A DNA stretch of 64,000 nt, from contig NW_025778033.1 of the NCBI RefSeq assembly GCF_021130785.1, positions 60,913 to 124,912 on the forward strand, in the 5' to 3' direction. The notes below the pieces were generated by a model. The model worked only from the letters and a program-made list of their open reading frames with translations. It was not told where the DNA came from and did not search any database. Source of the stretch: Homalodisca vitripennis (taxonomy: Eukaryota > Arthropoda > Insecta > Hemiptera > Cicadellidae). The translations under genes were made by a program, and so were the position numbers. Of this stretch, positions 13,226 through 23,069 are shown one piece after another; positions within the stretch are counted from its first letter, which is position 1, and each line of letters starts with the position of its first letter.

Positions 13226-16200
13226 CTGGACAGAACAATCGTATGTTTAACTTGTGTCAGTTGGTGAGGGAGGTCACTGGAATAGGAACAGCTGCTTATT
13301 GTGTAAACATGAGGACATGAAAAATAAAAATAATGAGAAAAATGTAGTACAACACTACTCTAAATGTACTGAAAAGAACAAAAAGTTTATAAATATCTTT
13401 ATGACCAGAACAACCACTGTAGATATATAATTGTGTATCACAATATTCTTTCTAAGTTCTATTTTTTGAAACAGAAGATCTGAAACACTAATTTTCTTTC
13501 TTGAACTAAATAGTTTTGTGCTTATGAAGGACGGTCGCTAATAGTTTATTACATTGTTATGCTTGAAACAATAAAAGTTACTTAGCAGTATTATTGTTTA
13601 TGTATTCTCTCTATTTTCAAATACCTTTTGTCTTTCAAATTTAAATATATGTGATACTTGTGTTCATAGGATTATTTTAAGATGTACAGTGATATGTTTG
13701 ATTGCATATTAAAGTATTATTGCATTTTTTTTAACTTAATTACTATCATAAATTGTTGTAAAAGTTAGTGGTTTTGAAGGTGTATTTATGTATACTTTTA
13801 CTATACCACTATACTATACCTAGGTTTTTTAACCTATTTGCATTTTTTAAATAGTAACCTATATTTTTCAAACCTTTTTAAAATTTTTTCGGGTTTGACA
13901 AAATCCAAATTGTCTGAACTAAATGCTACTCTCTGATGATATCCTAAGTTTTCAACAATGCTGTTCCTGGGCTATTGCCAGTTTTATTTGCCGCATACAG
14001 AGCTGCTCCACAGTCAGTGCAAACGTAGCGTGTTTTTTTCCCATCAACTCAGCAGTATCTTAATTTACATAACTGCTGTTTAGAACCTACTGATTGTCAT
14101 GTCAGGACCTGATTGATAAATTGAGTCCGCATCCTAATCGCCATCATCTCAGAAAAGTTGAAATACTGAATGCTTAACTCATAACAACACATCCGGACAA
14201 ATCTAAAAGTGATAAATGACGTTATCATCATTAAAACCAATTCCTTCCATACCGAATGAACCACATTCAAAATAATAAACATGCAGTAGCAACTTCAAAA
14301 ACATTATTGTAAAAAAGGAAAACAATAACATTCTGTTTCTTAACGTCCAGGCAAAACTTCACAATGGCTTTCATGATAGTTTCTTAGTTGACTGTCAGAG
14401 TGTAAAGTAAATAAACAGCACTACTGTGGATTTGCTGCAGTTTAAATAAATACTACTAGAGACCAATGTGTATCATCTTACAGGCATCATGTATCCAAGC
14501 AGCCTTTTGGAATGTGATAACACGAGTTGAACGCAAAGTGGGAGCGCGCCTGTGTTGACATGGGCGTGGCAGTCAAGGGATTAATTACAATTATTTGGAC
14601 TGTAGTGGAAAAACTACACTAAATTTTACTACTATATGAAATAAATAGCTTATTTAGAATATTTTAATATTAATTTTTGTTTGAGACTGAAAATTATTAC
14701 TGAGACAGGATGTGTTTTATTGATAACAGCAGGTTCTATAAATTACCTAATACCACTTTTAAGGACAAAACTGAGGAAGCTGATGGCTGACAGGCCTAGG
14801 GAGTCTGAGTTATAGATAGCGTAGGTATAAAATATGCTGTATCTGACTCTAGCACTTTTTTATCAGTAATGATAACCTAGTGCTGCATCGACTCTCCCCC
14901 TTATTTAGTTTGATAACTTGCAGAGGCCAGTGGCCCATGAGGACGGGAAGAAGAAAACTTAAAAGGGGATTGGACTCTCTTTTATATTTATAATAAAAAA
15001 AACTAGAAAGGTAATTTCCTTACATTAAATGTATATCTAATTAGATACTCTGTATTAGTCTATACTTCCATCTATTACAGGTATAACTACATGAATGAAA
15101 CTATATGTGAAACTATTTCACATGACTTGAGACCAAATTACGAATTACGCTAATTGGAGAAGAATAAACATCTGTTGTTACCTCCCCGACATCGTAAAGC
15201 CAGATGCGACCAATGTCATCACCACAGGTCACTTGGTTTCCGCTAGGAGTCCAAGACACCTACAAACAACACATTGTTTAACATCAGGCCCAGAAGAGAA
15301 ATGAACTAGTGCATGAACAAACTGCTGTTTTAGTTAACTAGACTTTTATTAATTTCTGAGTGCCCCAAAAATAATCAAGACCACAACAAAAATGTTAACT
15401 TATCTGATATTTCATCAAAACAAAAACTAATTGTATACTTAATATTACAAGTTTTACATAATTATTAAACACAAAACTTTTAGTAGAAACAATGTCAAAA
15501 ACATATTACATTGAAAAAGTTACATTTACTGCAAAAGGCTAAGATAGGTAATTGCACAAATCTCGTACCTTTTTGAGACAGAACATTGAAATTTTCGCTA
15601 AAAAAAATCATGTTTTAAACATTTAAAACAGCGATATATTAATGGGAATAAACACGCTATTAGTTTAGAGCCAGACGCAAACCTTTTTAGAGGTTAGTCC
15701 TAAAACTTTTTACTGAAACTTAATATACGTCCTGAGGAACAATGATTAAGATTAAGGAACCAGCAAGCCTTTGTTCTCTTGGCACCAGACATAGAGTTAA
15801 ACATTAATATAAATAGAATCGGTACAATCAAGGAACCTTGAGGTGGCTCACCTGATTGAGCGCTCGACTACCCTCCACGATGGCAGTGGCTGTGGGCACC
15901 TCAGTGTCATTATTGAGGTTCCATAGGTCCAGACGACCTGTAGCATCCACTGCCGCAAACAATGCCGGGTGTGTGGGCGACCAGGCCACATCGCAAACAT
16001 AGTCACCATTGTCCTCGAACGAGTATAACGGCTTGTTCTCCTGTGAACAGATCATCCATCATATTTGGTTTTACACAAGAATAGAAATGAGATATCCCAC
16101 ACATTTCTGTGTGTATGTTTTAATGACGATTTAAGACATTGAATGTTTGTTTTAAATAAAAAGCCGCATCTTGATTCAATGCTTATTTTATTGTTGTACT

Positions 16201-19200
16201 CTACAAATTTATGAAAGAGTGCTAATATAATGTCTGGTTTTGTTGAAATCATTCAACCTAATCAATCATTTGCGTGCTTAGGTTTTTATGTAACATGAGA
16301 TATAAATACTAAAATGTAAACAAACAAATATCTGCTACTTTGCAAACAATAAACACACTAATACATTTACCCCTCCCTGTCATCTTATTCCCTGTTTTTT
16401 ACAGCTCTCAATGTTGTTTTGAGAAGGGATTTTTGTTAACAAAATGGGATTTTTTCAACAGGAAATTAAAATGTTTCTGTTTAAAACGAAGATATTAAAC
16501 TTGTTCTTCAACAGTAACAGTGAAAACTGAAGACCGACCAACTTCGCCTCAAAAATAAAGACATATTTCATTTAATTTCAAAACGATTCTGATAATAATA
16601 AACCGGAAGATTCCATGACTCGTTCTAATGTTACAGTGCAGCTAAACCAACCAATTGTTTATTTTGAGCAACAGTCCAACCATTCGTTAGCGGAAATGAT
16701 GGCCTTGAAATATCTGCGTCATTATACTTCGTAGTATAATGGATCCAATTCAAAAATATTGTATTTTAATTTCAACTCCAAAATGTTTATAAATAATTTA
16801 CAACTTAGTCGTCAATAGAGATACTATTCACTAAATCCACAAACCTTGAGGTTCCACAATTTAATAGTCCAGTCGAATGAGGAGGTCAGGAAGAGGTGGG
16901 AGAGGTCGATGCCCTCCTGGACCTTATGAGTGTCTATTCCTGTAACTGGAGCCTGATGTCCCTCATATGTCTCTGTCACTCCTGCCTTGCTGCCGTGCCG
17001 ACACGCTGGAAGCAAGATAGTTTGTTACTCAACTTTCCCTCATTCAATGTTTCAGATGAAGAAAGAGGTTGATGACCTAATGGACCTTTTGAGTGTCTAT
17101 AGCTTTAACTGGAACCTCATTTCTCTCATACGTCTCAGGCACTACTGCCTTGCAGCTGTGGTTAAATACTGGAAAACAAGATAGTTTGTTACTCAACTTT
17201 TCCTCATAAAATGTTTCAGATGAAGGAAAACCTGAAAGAGGTCAATGCTCCTCTGGACCTTGTGAGTCCCTATCCCTGTAATTGTAGCCTGTTGTATCTC
17301 ATGTATTAGTCACTCCTGCCTTGGTGTTTGCAACAGACTACTCAGGACAGTTAGTTACTCTACTTTCACTTTGATGATCTGAATGAAGGAGGTTATAACG
17401 AGATGAACAGTTTGATGCTTTTCTGAACCTAGTAAATGTCTATCCCTTTAATTGGAGATTGAGGAGGTGTGAGCAGGATCCTTAAGGAGGGCTGGGAAGG
17501 AAGATGCACTGTAGCAGATACTACAGCCCTACAGGGTGCTAATGTTCGGGGTGCTAAGATAGACCTAAATGAGAAGGTTGATAAACATTCCTGGAGTGTT
17601 GTGCACAGCTGCCCCAGTGCCAGGCCAGACAATGAAGAGTGTAACTTTAAAAAAAAGGATCTGATTTATGTATCGGTAGATACATTAGCTGAGTCATTGT
17701 ACGCCAGGCAAATTTCTAATTTTTTGTTTAATGGAAAAAATTGTCTAGGTACTTCAGAGCAAATTTTCCATTACGAGATGCAACAAGCACTCTCTTTTCA
17801 TCACCTCATCCTTGATCACACATTACTAATAAGGAAAATAGAGAATTCAAAGTCAAATTTGTTTGTTGATTTACTCACAATTTATCAGAATTTACTTAAA
17901 TAAATAACATACCTGAGTAGACAGCACCCTCTTCACTGCCAACAACAAAGTTGTTGACGTCATTATGTGGGAACGCCAGACACATGGCAGCAATGGCCTT
18001 GCTCTGTCGATGCTGCAGCTCCAGTATCTCCTGCGGCTGTGAGAGCATGTCCAGGGACCATGAGCACAACCGGCCATCTGTGGATACCGAGATGAGGTTG
18101 TGGGCATTCTGTGTGCCGACTACACTCAGGCAGTAAACTGGATGCTGCAACATATCACAGGTAGATTCATACAATGGCTTTTGAGATGATAGTTGTGCCT
18201 GCAATGATAGCGCTGCAATGATCATTGTGATGAAATGTCAGAAGCACAGCAGCCACAGCCTTATTCTGCTGATACTACAGATCCAGACCTGTCTGTCATT
18301 GATGATTAGGTGAAAATATATGTTAAGTTGTTTTCATGGTACAAGGTAGCAAGGTATGGAGATAACCATAATCACTGAGGCTGGCTCTACCTCAGAAGTA
18401 CAGAGTTGAAGCCAAAAACATTGTTCCCTCATCATGTACAATCTCTTGCAGCAGGATTCGACCATTACATAGTCCAAGATCTCAAATCTTGGTTGCTGAG
18501 AATATTTATCACAAGGGTCTAAATAGTGTTGATTATTTCAGAGTACAAGATCTCAAGTGTTGGGTGCTGAGAATTTTACCACAAGGGATTCGAATGCATT
18601 GATCTGATCATTTCACAGCACAAGACTTAAACTCAAGGACGCTGAGAATAATCACCACAAGAATCTCTGAAGCACTTGTCTAAATTTGTTCCGGTACAAA
18701 AGATATGACCACCACAGTTATAGGAACTTTGCAAGGTCAGGTATTTTGTCTAACCATCCCCAGTAAAAGGTCAATTTACCTATAATTATTTCTCTTCCCT
18801 ATCTTTGCCATTTATACTACTGCCAATATAAAAAACAATTGATTGTGCAGAATTGTCTAGAATTTCCACTATTCTAATGCTAGTGGAGTTGACAACTAAT
18901 GCTTACGGTGTGTGCAGTAGCTGAAAGTGGGGTGCGCTGGATGGGTGTCCTCTTCTGCACCCTATTATCCCACAGAACCACTTGGCCGGAGAATGTGCCC
19001 CCCAGAATTAGGTTGGGGTGGAACCTGTATAAACACAGATGCACTCTTTTAACAAAAATACAATTTTAAGCAGCAATATTTAATTTTGCCTTTTTTATTT
19101 GTTATTATTTTCTGTAATACAAATATAGACCAATATAAATTTAAATAAAATACAAACTAATTTTCATTCAAATAAATTAGTTTCCAAAACATCAAAATAC

Positions 19201-20493
19201 AACAAAGAAATCAGGTTTTAATTACACATAAGAACAGGATCTCAGGCAGCTTTGGCGGGCCCAGGAAAAACACTCAGTTAGCAAGCGGTTTTTGAAAAAG
19301 GACTATTTTTATTCATGAGATTTTCAAATATTAATTTGGATGTTGTGTCAACATCACATTCTGTACATTCCGTGAAAATTGTTACCAGAGATCCTAAAGA
19401 CTTATTTAAAGCATATAAAAAAGCAATGTAAGTATACTGTATAAGTGAAGATTGAACAAACATCAAAGATGATTTTGAGGTAATAAGGACTCGTCCATAT
19501 CCACCACATAAGACAGTTTTGATTGTATTAAGAAACATGGCCTAAAACAGTACATTTGTGAACACAAAAATTATTGGTTCAAAGGCAATAGCATCGATAG
19601 TTATTGGTAGTTATTTTTCTATCAACGAAGTACAATTTCTTGTACATAATCAAAATTTCTTATTTTAGGTGATAACAAATATATTCCTACTCTATTTTAA
19701 GATCATCTTTGATGTTTGTATGACAACCTCCACAAAATTCTTGTACCACTTATACACTGCTGTTATTTGAACTGCATCATATCCATATATCTTTTCAACA
19801 TCTTAATGGTTTCAAATGTAATTTATCTAATGGAAAATACACAATTTTCTGTTGGCATGCTGCTCTATAAACGACACTTCAAAACTCAACATTAGCCAAA
19901 GCCAACAGCAAATTTTGATGATAGTAATGGAAATATCCCACAGTGCTTGGTGTCGTCATCAGCATTGCTAACAACTACAGAAAGGGAATTTCTCCTTTGT
20001 AAACCAGTGCTTTAAATGGGTAATAAGTTTAAAAGCTTTGTAATCCAGCCTAGCATAAAAAATACAAAAAGGTATACTTTTGGGGCTAGTAGTCTAAAAG
20101 TACTACTATAGATTTTTAATATGTCCACCAAATTTATTAGGATGAATCCTAGCTCTTATAGAACAAGAAATTTGTATTTTCAGCTATATTCACATAATTA
20201 TTTAAATAAAATATGAGTAAATTCAGGATGTTACCCACCTAGCGAATGTTGCAGACATTACAGCTGACTGACAATGGAAGATAAACTCTGGAGTAGTTTT
20301 CCTGAATTTGGTGTTCCAGACGAGACATACGCCGTCAGGATCATGGGGAGACTCTGCATTGGTATGGTAACTGGCCAACAGCAGTTCCGGATGTTGTGGT
20401 GACCAGTCCATTGATGTGATGCACCGATTGCGTGACCACCGCTCGTCTGAGAAACAGCGACTCAGGGACAGCTTGCAACCGTGTTTCTCATCT
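13079..20493 (-). CDS. Cytoplasmic dynein intermediate chain, C-terminal seven exons (left copy, 5'-truncated)
   Basis: The intermediate chain links the dynein heavy chain to dynactin, light chains and cargo. Seven exons (A 20239-20493, B 18907-19024, C 17913-18144, D 16845-17005, E 15852-16040, F 15182-15259, G 13079-13225) join in phase with consensus GT/AG sites and total 1180 coding bases: 392 residues and a TAG stop. They form the WD40 propeller and C-terminal tail typical of Drosophila sw/Cdic; SLDMLSQPQ and LFAAVD are diagnostic stretches. Upstream exons for the coiled coil, dynactin and light-chain binding are missing, because the palindrome turns back about 1.7 kb upstream of exon A. 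The protein is identical to the right copy. If the palindrome is real, this copy has no known start or promoter. Confidence 0.93.
13935..14584 (-). mobile_element. piggyBac-like relic in intron F-G (left)
   Basis: On the minus strand a TTAA (14581-14584) is followed by TCCCTTGACTGCCACGCCCA, which resembles a piggyBac terminal repeat at its TTAA target. Further in, a decayed reading frame includes [17 protein letters not shown] near 14000-14045, like the cysteine-rich C-terminus of piggyBac transposases. The middle of the gene is missing and I found no second TTAA terminus. Confidence 0.55.
15182..15259 (-). CDS. Dynein intermediate chain exon F (left)
   Basis: This 26-codon exon encodes [17 protein letters not shown] and R-I-W-L-Y-D-V-G-E, the last propeller blade. 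The acceptor is TTTGTAG and the donor GTAACA. It is identical in both arms by eye. Confidence 0.92.
15852..16040 (-). CDS. Dynein intermediate chain exon E (left)
   Basis: This exon is exactly 63 codons and encodes [18 protein letters not shown], then [19 protein letters not shown] and [12 protein letters not shown]. Flanking sites are a CAG acceptor and a GTGAGC donor. A single intron base just before the acceptor differs from the right arm; the exon itself gives the same protein. Confidence 0.93.
16845..17005 (-). CDS. Dynein intermediate chain exon D (left)
   Basis: This 161-bp exon encodes [16 protein letters not shown], then [17 protein letters not shown], a canonical WD blade. The acceptor is GCTTCCAG and the donor GTTTGT. 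Upstream in the same intron lie several decayed partial copies of this exon, listed separately. Confidence 0.93.
17060..17168 (-). pseudogene. Decayed duplicate of dynein exon D, copy 2 (left)
   Basis: Together with the preceding 50 bases of intron, this copies the 5' two thirds of exon D. A CAG acceptor is kept and the reading phase matches exon D. Translation after the acceptor gives [14 protein letters not shown], alignable with exon D, and ends at an in-frame TAG after 29 codons. It could not be spliced in without truncating the protein. Confidence 0.8.
17222..17325 (-). pseudogene. Decayed duplicate of dynein exon D, copy 3 (left)
   Basis: Words such as AAGGCAGGAGTGACTAATAC and ACTCACAAGGTCCAGAGGAG (minus strand) align with exon D in the same order and spacing, with many substitutions. 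The frame is interrupted. It is the middle of a series of tandem partial copies in this intron. Confidence 0.75.
17395..17467 (-). pseudogene. Decayed duplicate of dynein exon D, copy 4 (left, most diverged)
   Basis: The minus strand reads CCAATTAAAGGGATAGACAT and TTCAGAAAAGCATC, matching the middle of exon D more weakly than copies 2 and 3. It is the most distant and most diverged member of the series. Confidence 0.5.
17469..17903 (+). other. 144-codon open frame antisense to dynein intron C-D (left only)
   Basis: An open frame runs against the dynein gene between exon C and the exon D duplicates. Its product has no motif I recognise. In the right arm it is split by one extra T in a run (9 instead of 8, near 27590), so at most one arm can encode it. 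The amino acid pattern does not suggest a conserved protein; it may be chance or part of an unrecognised repeat. Confidence 0.2.
17913..18144 (-). CDS. Dynein intermediate chain exon C (left)
   Basis: This 232-bp exon encodes [16 protein letters not shown], then [17 protein letters not shown], then [12 protein letters not shown]: about one and a half WD blades. It ends one base into the codon completed by exon D (donor GTATGT). The translation is the same in the right arm. Confidence 0.93.
18470..18690. repeat. Degenerate 75-80 bp tandem repeat in intron B-C (left)
   Basis: Three imperfect units share the words GCTGAGAAT, ATTTATCACAAGGGTCTAAA (or close variants) and CAAGATCTCAA. They are also present in the right arm at 26560-26780. 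Confidence 0.6.
18907..19024 (-). CDS. Dynein intermediate chain exon B (left)
   Basis: This 118-bp exon encodes [19 protein letters not shown] followed by a [12 protein letters not shown] segment, a full WD blade ending in the W-D pair. The acceptor is TTATACAG and the donor GTAAGC. It is identical in both arms by eye. Confidence 0.93.
19700..19875 (-). mobile_element. mariner-like transposase fragment in intron A-B (left)
   Basis: The minus strand encodes, with frame changes, E-Q-H-A-N-R-K, then a leucine-lysine block, [18 protein letters not shown] and a K-D-D-L-type end. This resembles the N-terminal helix-turn-helix region of mariner transposases. A second fragment ([17 protein letters not shown]) lies in the opposite orientation at 19456-19520. 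It is decayed, with no terminal repeats found. Confidence 0.5.
20239..20493 (-). CDS. Dynein intermediate chain exon A (left)
   Basis: This is the first visible exon, 255 bp. It contributes one base to an upstream codon and ends two bases into the codon completed by exon B. It encodes the start of the propeller, with [32 protein letters not shown] and [12 protein letters not shown]. The acceptor reads CTTTGTACAG and the donor GTGGGT. Where compared, it has no base difference from the right-arm exon. Confidence 0.93.
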
Positions 20494-22073
20494 CTGTACA
20501 AAGTCAATTCAATTAGATTATACTGAAGACATAATAACATAACAATGTTCCCCTTTCTTCCTATCAACAACTACTTATATTGAGATTGCCTAACCAGTGA
20601 AAGCTTGCTGCTGCGTTTTTCATCTTTGAACAGAGTGTAGCTCATATCTTAACTTTTTTTTTCCAGATATTGGATTCCATTGGCCATAGCTCTACTTTCA
20701 GCACACTACTTGTTTCTTTGGCTCCTTGGATAATTCCAATAAACTAGATCAATGAGCAGCTCCAAATAATATTCATGAGTATAGAAATATAGATATTTCT
20801 CTTTTCTTGAAAAATCGAGGTAAACCCCAAGTGATCTGCTTTGGACCACATTTCTTTACTATATACAATGAAAAATTTCCTGATTTTGTGAAACATAACT
20901 GCATCTAAGCTTATGTTTACTGTCAACTGCCCAACCACTACATGAGACAGAAAAAATTAATGGCTCAGTCTCAGATTGCAGCCAAGCTTCTTTCTCTGGA
21001 CAGACAGTCCATCCAAACTAAAAACATTTTTTGAATATTGTTACAAGTGTTCCCTCTGATATTTGTTATGTTCCCCACATAAGCCTTGCAGCACTGGATT
21101 TAAAATTATATATTTCCTCCTAACGTGCAATTAGTTTTAAAAATATTAAAATTAATTTGCTTCAAGTTCTATTTAAAATAAGATTTCCTAAAGCTACAAA
21201 TTAAGTATACAAATTAAAATTGAATTTTTTAAAGATATTTTTTACAAAGAAGTATATATAGAAAGCAAAATATAGAATTTTCCAAATCATTGAAAACAGA
21301 AAAAACGACCATAATAAAAACGCACAAAAATAAAAATTACAATTAAAGACAACCTACAGTTGTAAACAATATACATATTATGTAACATATGGCATTCAAT
21401 TCGACATAAGAACAGAGCTTGTGTGCAGACCTCAAGAATTGCACTATCATCCTCCTCACATGGGAAAACCTGTTAAAAAAAAAACGCACCAGCATAGCGG
21501 AAAATTCTTTGTTGCCAAGCAAAGCATTGAGTGGTTAACAATCTCTTCTATTTTAGAAGAAGATGATTTTCACTAAATACTACGTCTAGACTACATGGTG
21601 GATGGACGTTTGAAATGTTTAAAAGGTCTTGTATCACACTGGCATAATGCTGCCGTGTAATGTAAGTTAGACGAGAGCATAACTCTGTACTGGTTGCTCT
21701 AAGGAGACAACGTATACTATCACACAATGGTTTACATAAAAGACATTAGAACTTCAGGCAATTCCAAAGAAAACTCAATTATTGTAAGTTGTCTGCCTCA
21801 GACCACCTGATCAAAACGATTGACTTACCTTACCTGTTTTTATTACGGACATCAGAGGTCCGAACCCTTCTACAAATATTCAACATCATTCCTGTATACT
21901 GCGATGTCTCAAATTTTCCCCATACCCTCAACTCATTCAGCAATGGTATTCAGTGGTACTATCCTTATACTAGAGAAAAGTATAAGATTTCACAATTCTC
22001 GCTTAACAAGAGTGTCAAGCATGGAAGCACTAACACAATGGAAAAATGACTGACTGACTACAGTCTATGTGAA
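20494..22073. other. Stretch between exon A and the central retroelement (left)
   Basis: This would be intron sequence upstream of exon A. No exon encoding the light-chain or dynactin-binding parts of the dynein intermediate chain is visible. Open frames such as 21789-22049 carry no known motif and may be the unrecognised front part of the retroelement. The mirror stretch is 23169-24740. Confidence 0.5.
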
Positions 22074-23062
22074 GTGGCTCCCAATATAAGTGTATTTTAC
22101 ATGTTAAAGCAAACTTCAAGATTGTTAAAGCACTACAGTGATTCTCTTACATCTCCCACAAATATAATTAACAAATCCCTCAGTCGACGTCAATTTCCCT
22201 CAGCATTAAAACTGGCAAAAGTGACCCCAATAAACAAAAACGGCAGTAAAACAGAAGTGAATAATTAAAGACTGATTTCAATCATATCAACCTTCTCTAA
22301 AGTTTTAGAGAAAGTAGTACTAAAAAAACTTTTGGGCCACTGTGAGGGCTATAACTTAACAGACAAGCAACACAGATTCATTAAAGGAAAATCTACCACT
22401 ACAGCCTTGATAAACTTTGCTGACTGTGCTTGACAACCTATAAGAAGTGAAACTTGTAACAACCCTTTTCCTAGATTTAAGCAAAGCTTTTGATTGCCTG
22501 AAACATGATCTCACACTGTACAAGTTAGAAAAGTTGAGAATCAAAGACACGACTAAAATGTGGTTCAAAAGCTATCTAGAAAACCGGAGACCAATTGTAG
22601 AGATAAAACTAACAAGAAATGGGGCTACTGAAGTTACCAGATCAAGATCTCTATCCGTAAAGCGAGGAGTACCTCAGGGGTCATTGTTGGGACTAGTATT
22701 ATTTATATTATTTACAAATGACTTACCTGAATACCATGAAACTTTCTGCACAACTTTAATCTATGCAGATGACACCACCTTACTCTTGAATGGGAAAAAA
22801 GACAAATAATCTTGATGTTAAATGTAACACAGCATTAAACATGGCCTATCAATATTACCACTCAAGTGACCTTGTAGTTAACCCAGAGAAGACAAACCAA
22901 CTAGCTTTCGGGAGAAGATGCAAAACACAGCATTAAACATGGCCTATCAATATTACCACTTAAATTATCTTGTAGTTAACCCAGAGAAGACAAACCAACT
23001 AGCTTTCGGGAGAAGATGCAAAGAGATCCCAGCATATTCTGAAGTGGACAGAAAACTCTTAT
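22074..23062 (+). pseudogene. Non-LTR reverse transcriptase fragment at the palindrome centre
   Basis: The reading frame includes RRQFPSALKLAKVTPI, a stop where N-Y-R-P would be expected, FSKVLEKVV, then after a frameshift near 22440 LDLSKAFDC, GVPQGSLLG and YADDTTLLL. These are the ordered reverse transcriptase blocks of Jockey-like elements. The N-terminal 100 bases belong to both arms (inverted copy at 23070-23168); the rest is in the spacer. The gene ends abruptly at the fold-back junction, so the missing 3' part was lost or was never joined. Two internal stops and a frameshift show it was already dead. Confidence 0.88.
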
Positions 23063-23069
23063 TATATTA
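22173..23069. other. Asymmetric spacer at the palindrome centre
   Basis: These 897 bases occur once and separate the two arms. They continue, in frame context, the reverse transcriptase sequence that begins in the last 100 bases of the left arm. At 23070 the sequence turns back as the complement of base 22172 and outward. This is the geometry of a fold-back junction: the strand runs forward to 23069, then resumes on the opposite strand 897 bases earlier. The same geometry arises from a template switch, a break-and-fusion event or an assembly mis-join. Confidence 0.9.
22826..23021 (+). repeat. 98-bp tandem duplication inside the RT fragment
   Basis: The block starting AACACAGCATTAAACATGGC at 22826 repeats from 22924, ending in TTTCGGGAGAAGATGCAAA both times. 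The second copy differs in a few bases (TTAAATTATC for TCAAGTGACC). It lies just before the fold-back junction at 23070. Confidence 0.9.

Larger units (their letters stand above)
1..22172 (+). repeat. Left arm of giant inverted repeat
   Basis: This stretch is present again as its reverse complement at 23070-46978, in the same order throughout. Base 1 pairs with base 46978, so the arm may continue left of the window. The inner end is base 22172, which pairs with 23070. I followed the match through every landmark: the RAG1-like relic, minisatellite, foldback element, non-LTR relic, seven dynein exons and the retroelement at the centre. Introns and intergenic DNA carry scattered substitutions and short indels between arms. 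In the first 140 bases I count three substitutions. The exons are unchanged. Confidence 0.97.

Noticed and set aside
16721..16743. loxP-like hairpin CATTATACT-TCGT-AGTATAATG in intron D-E
   Set aside because: The TATACTTCG text resembles loxP, but the 13-bp arms and 8-bp spacer are not there. It is a 9-bp stem with a 4-base loop, most likely chance in AT-rich DNA.
21789..22053. 86- and 77-codon open frames near the palindrome centre
   Set aside because: They overlap in different frames and the right-arm equivalents differ by a frameshift. No motif suggests an upstream dynein exon.
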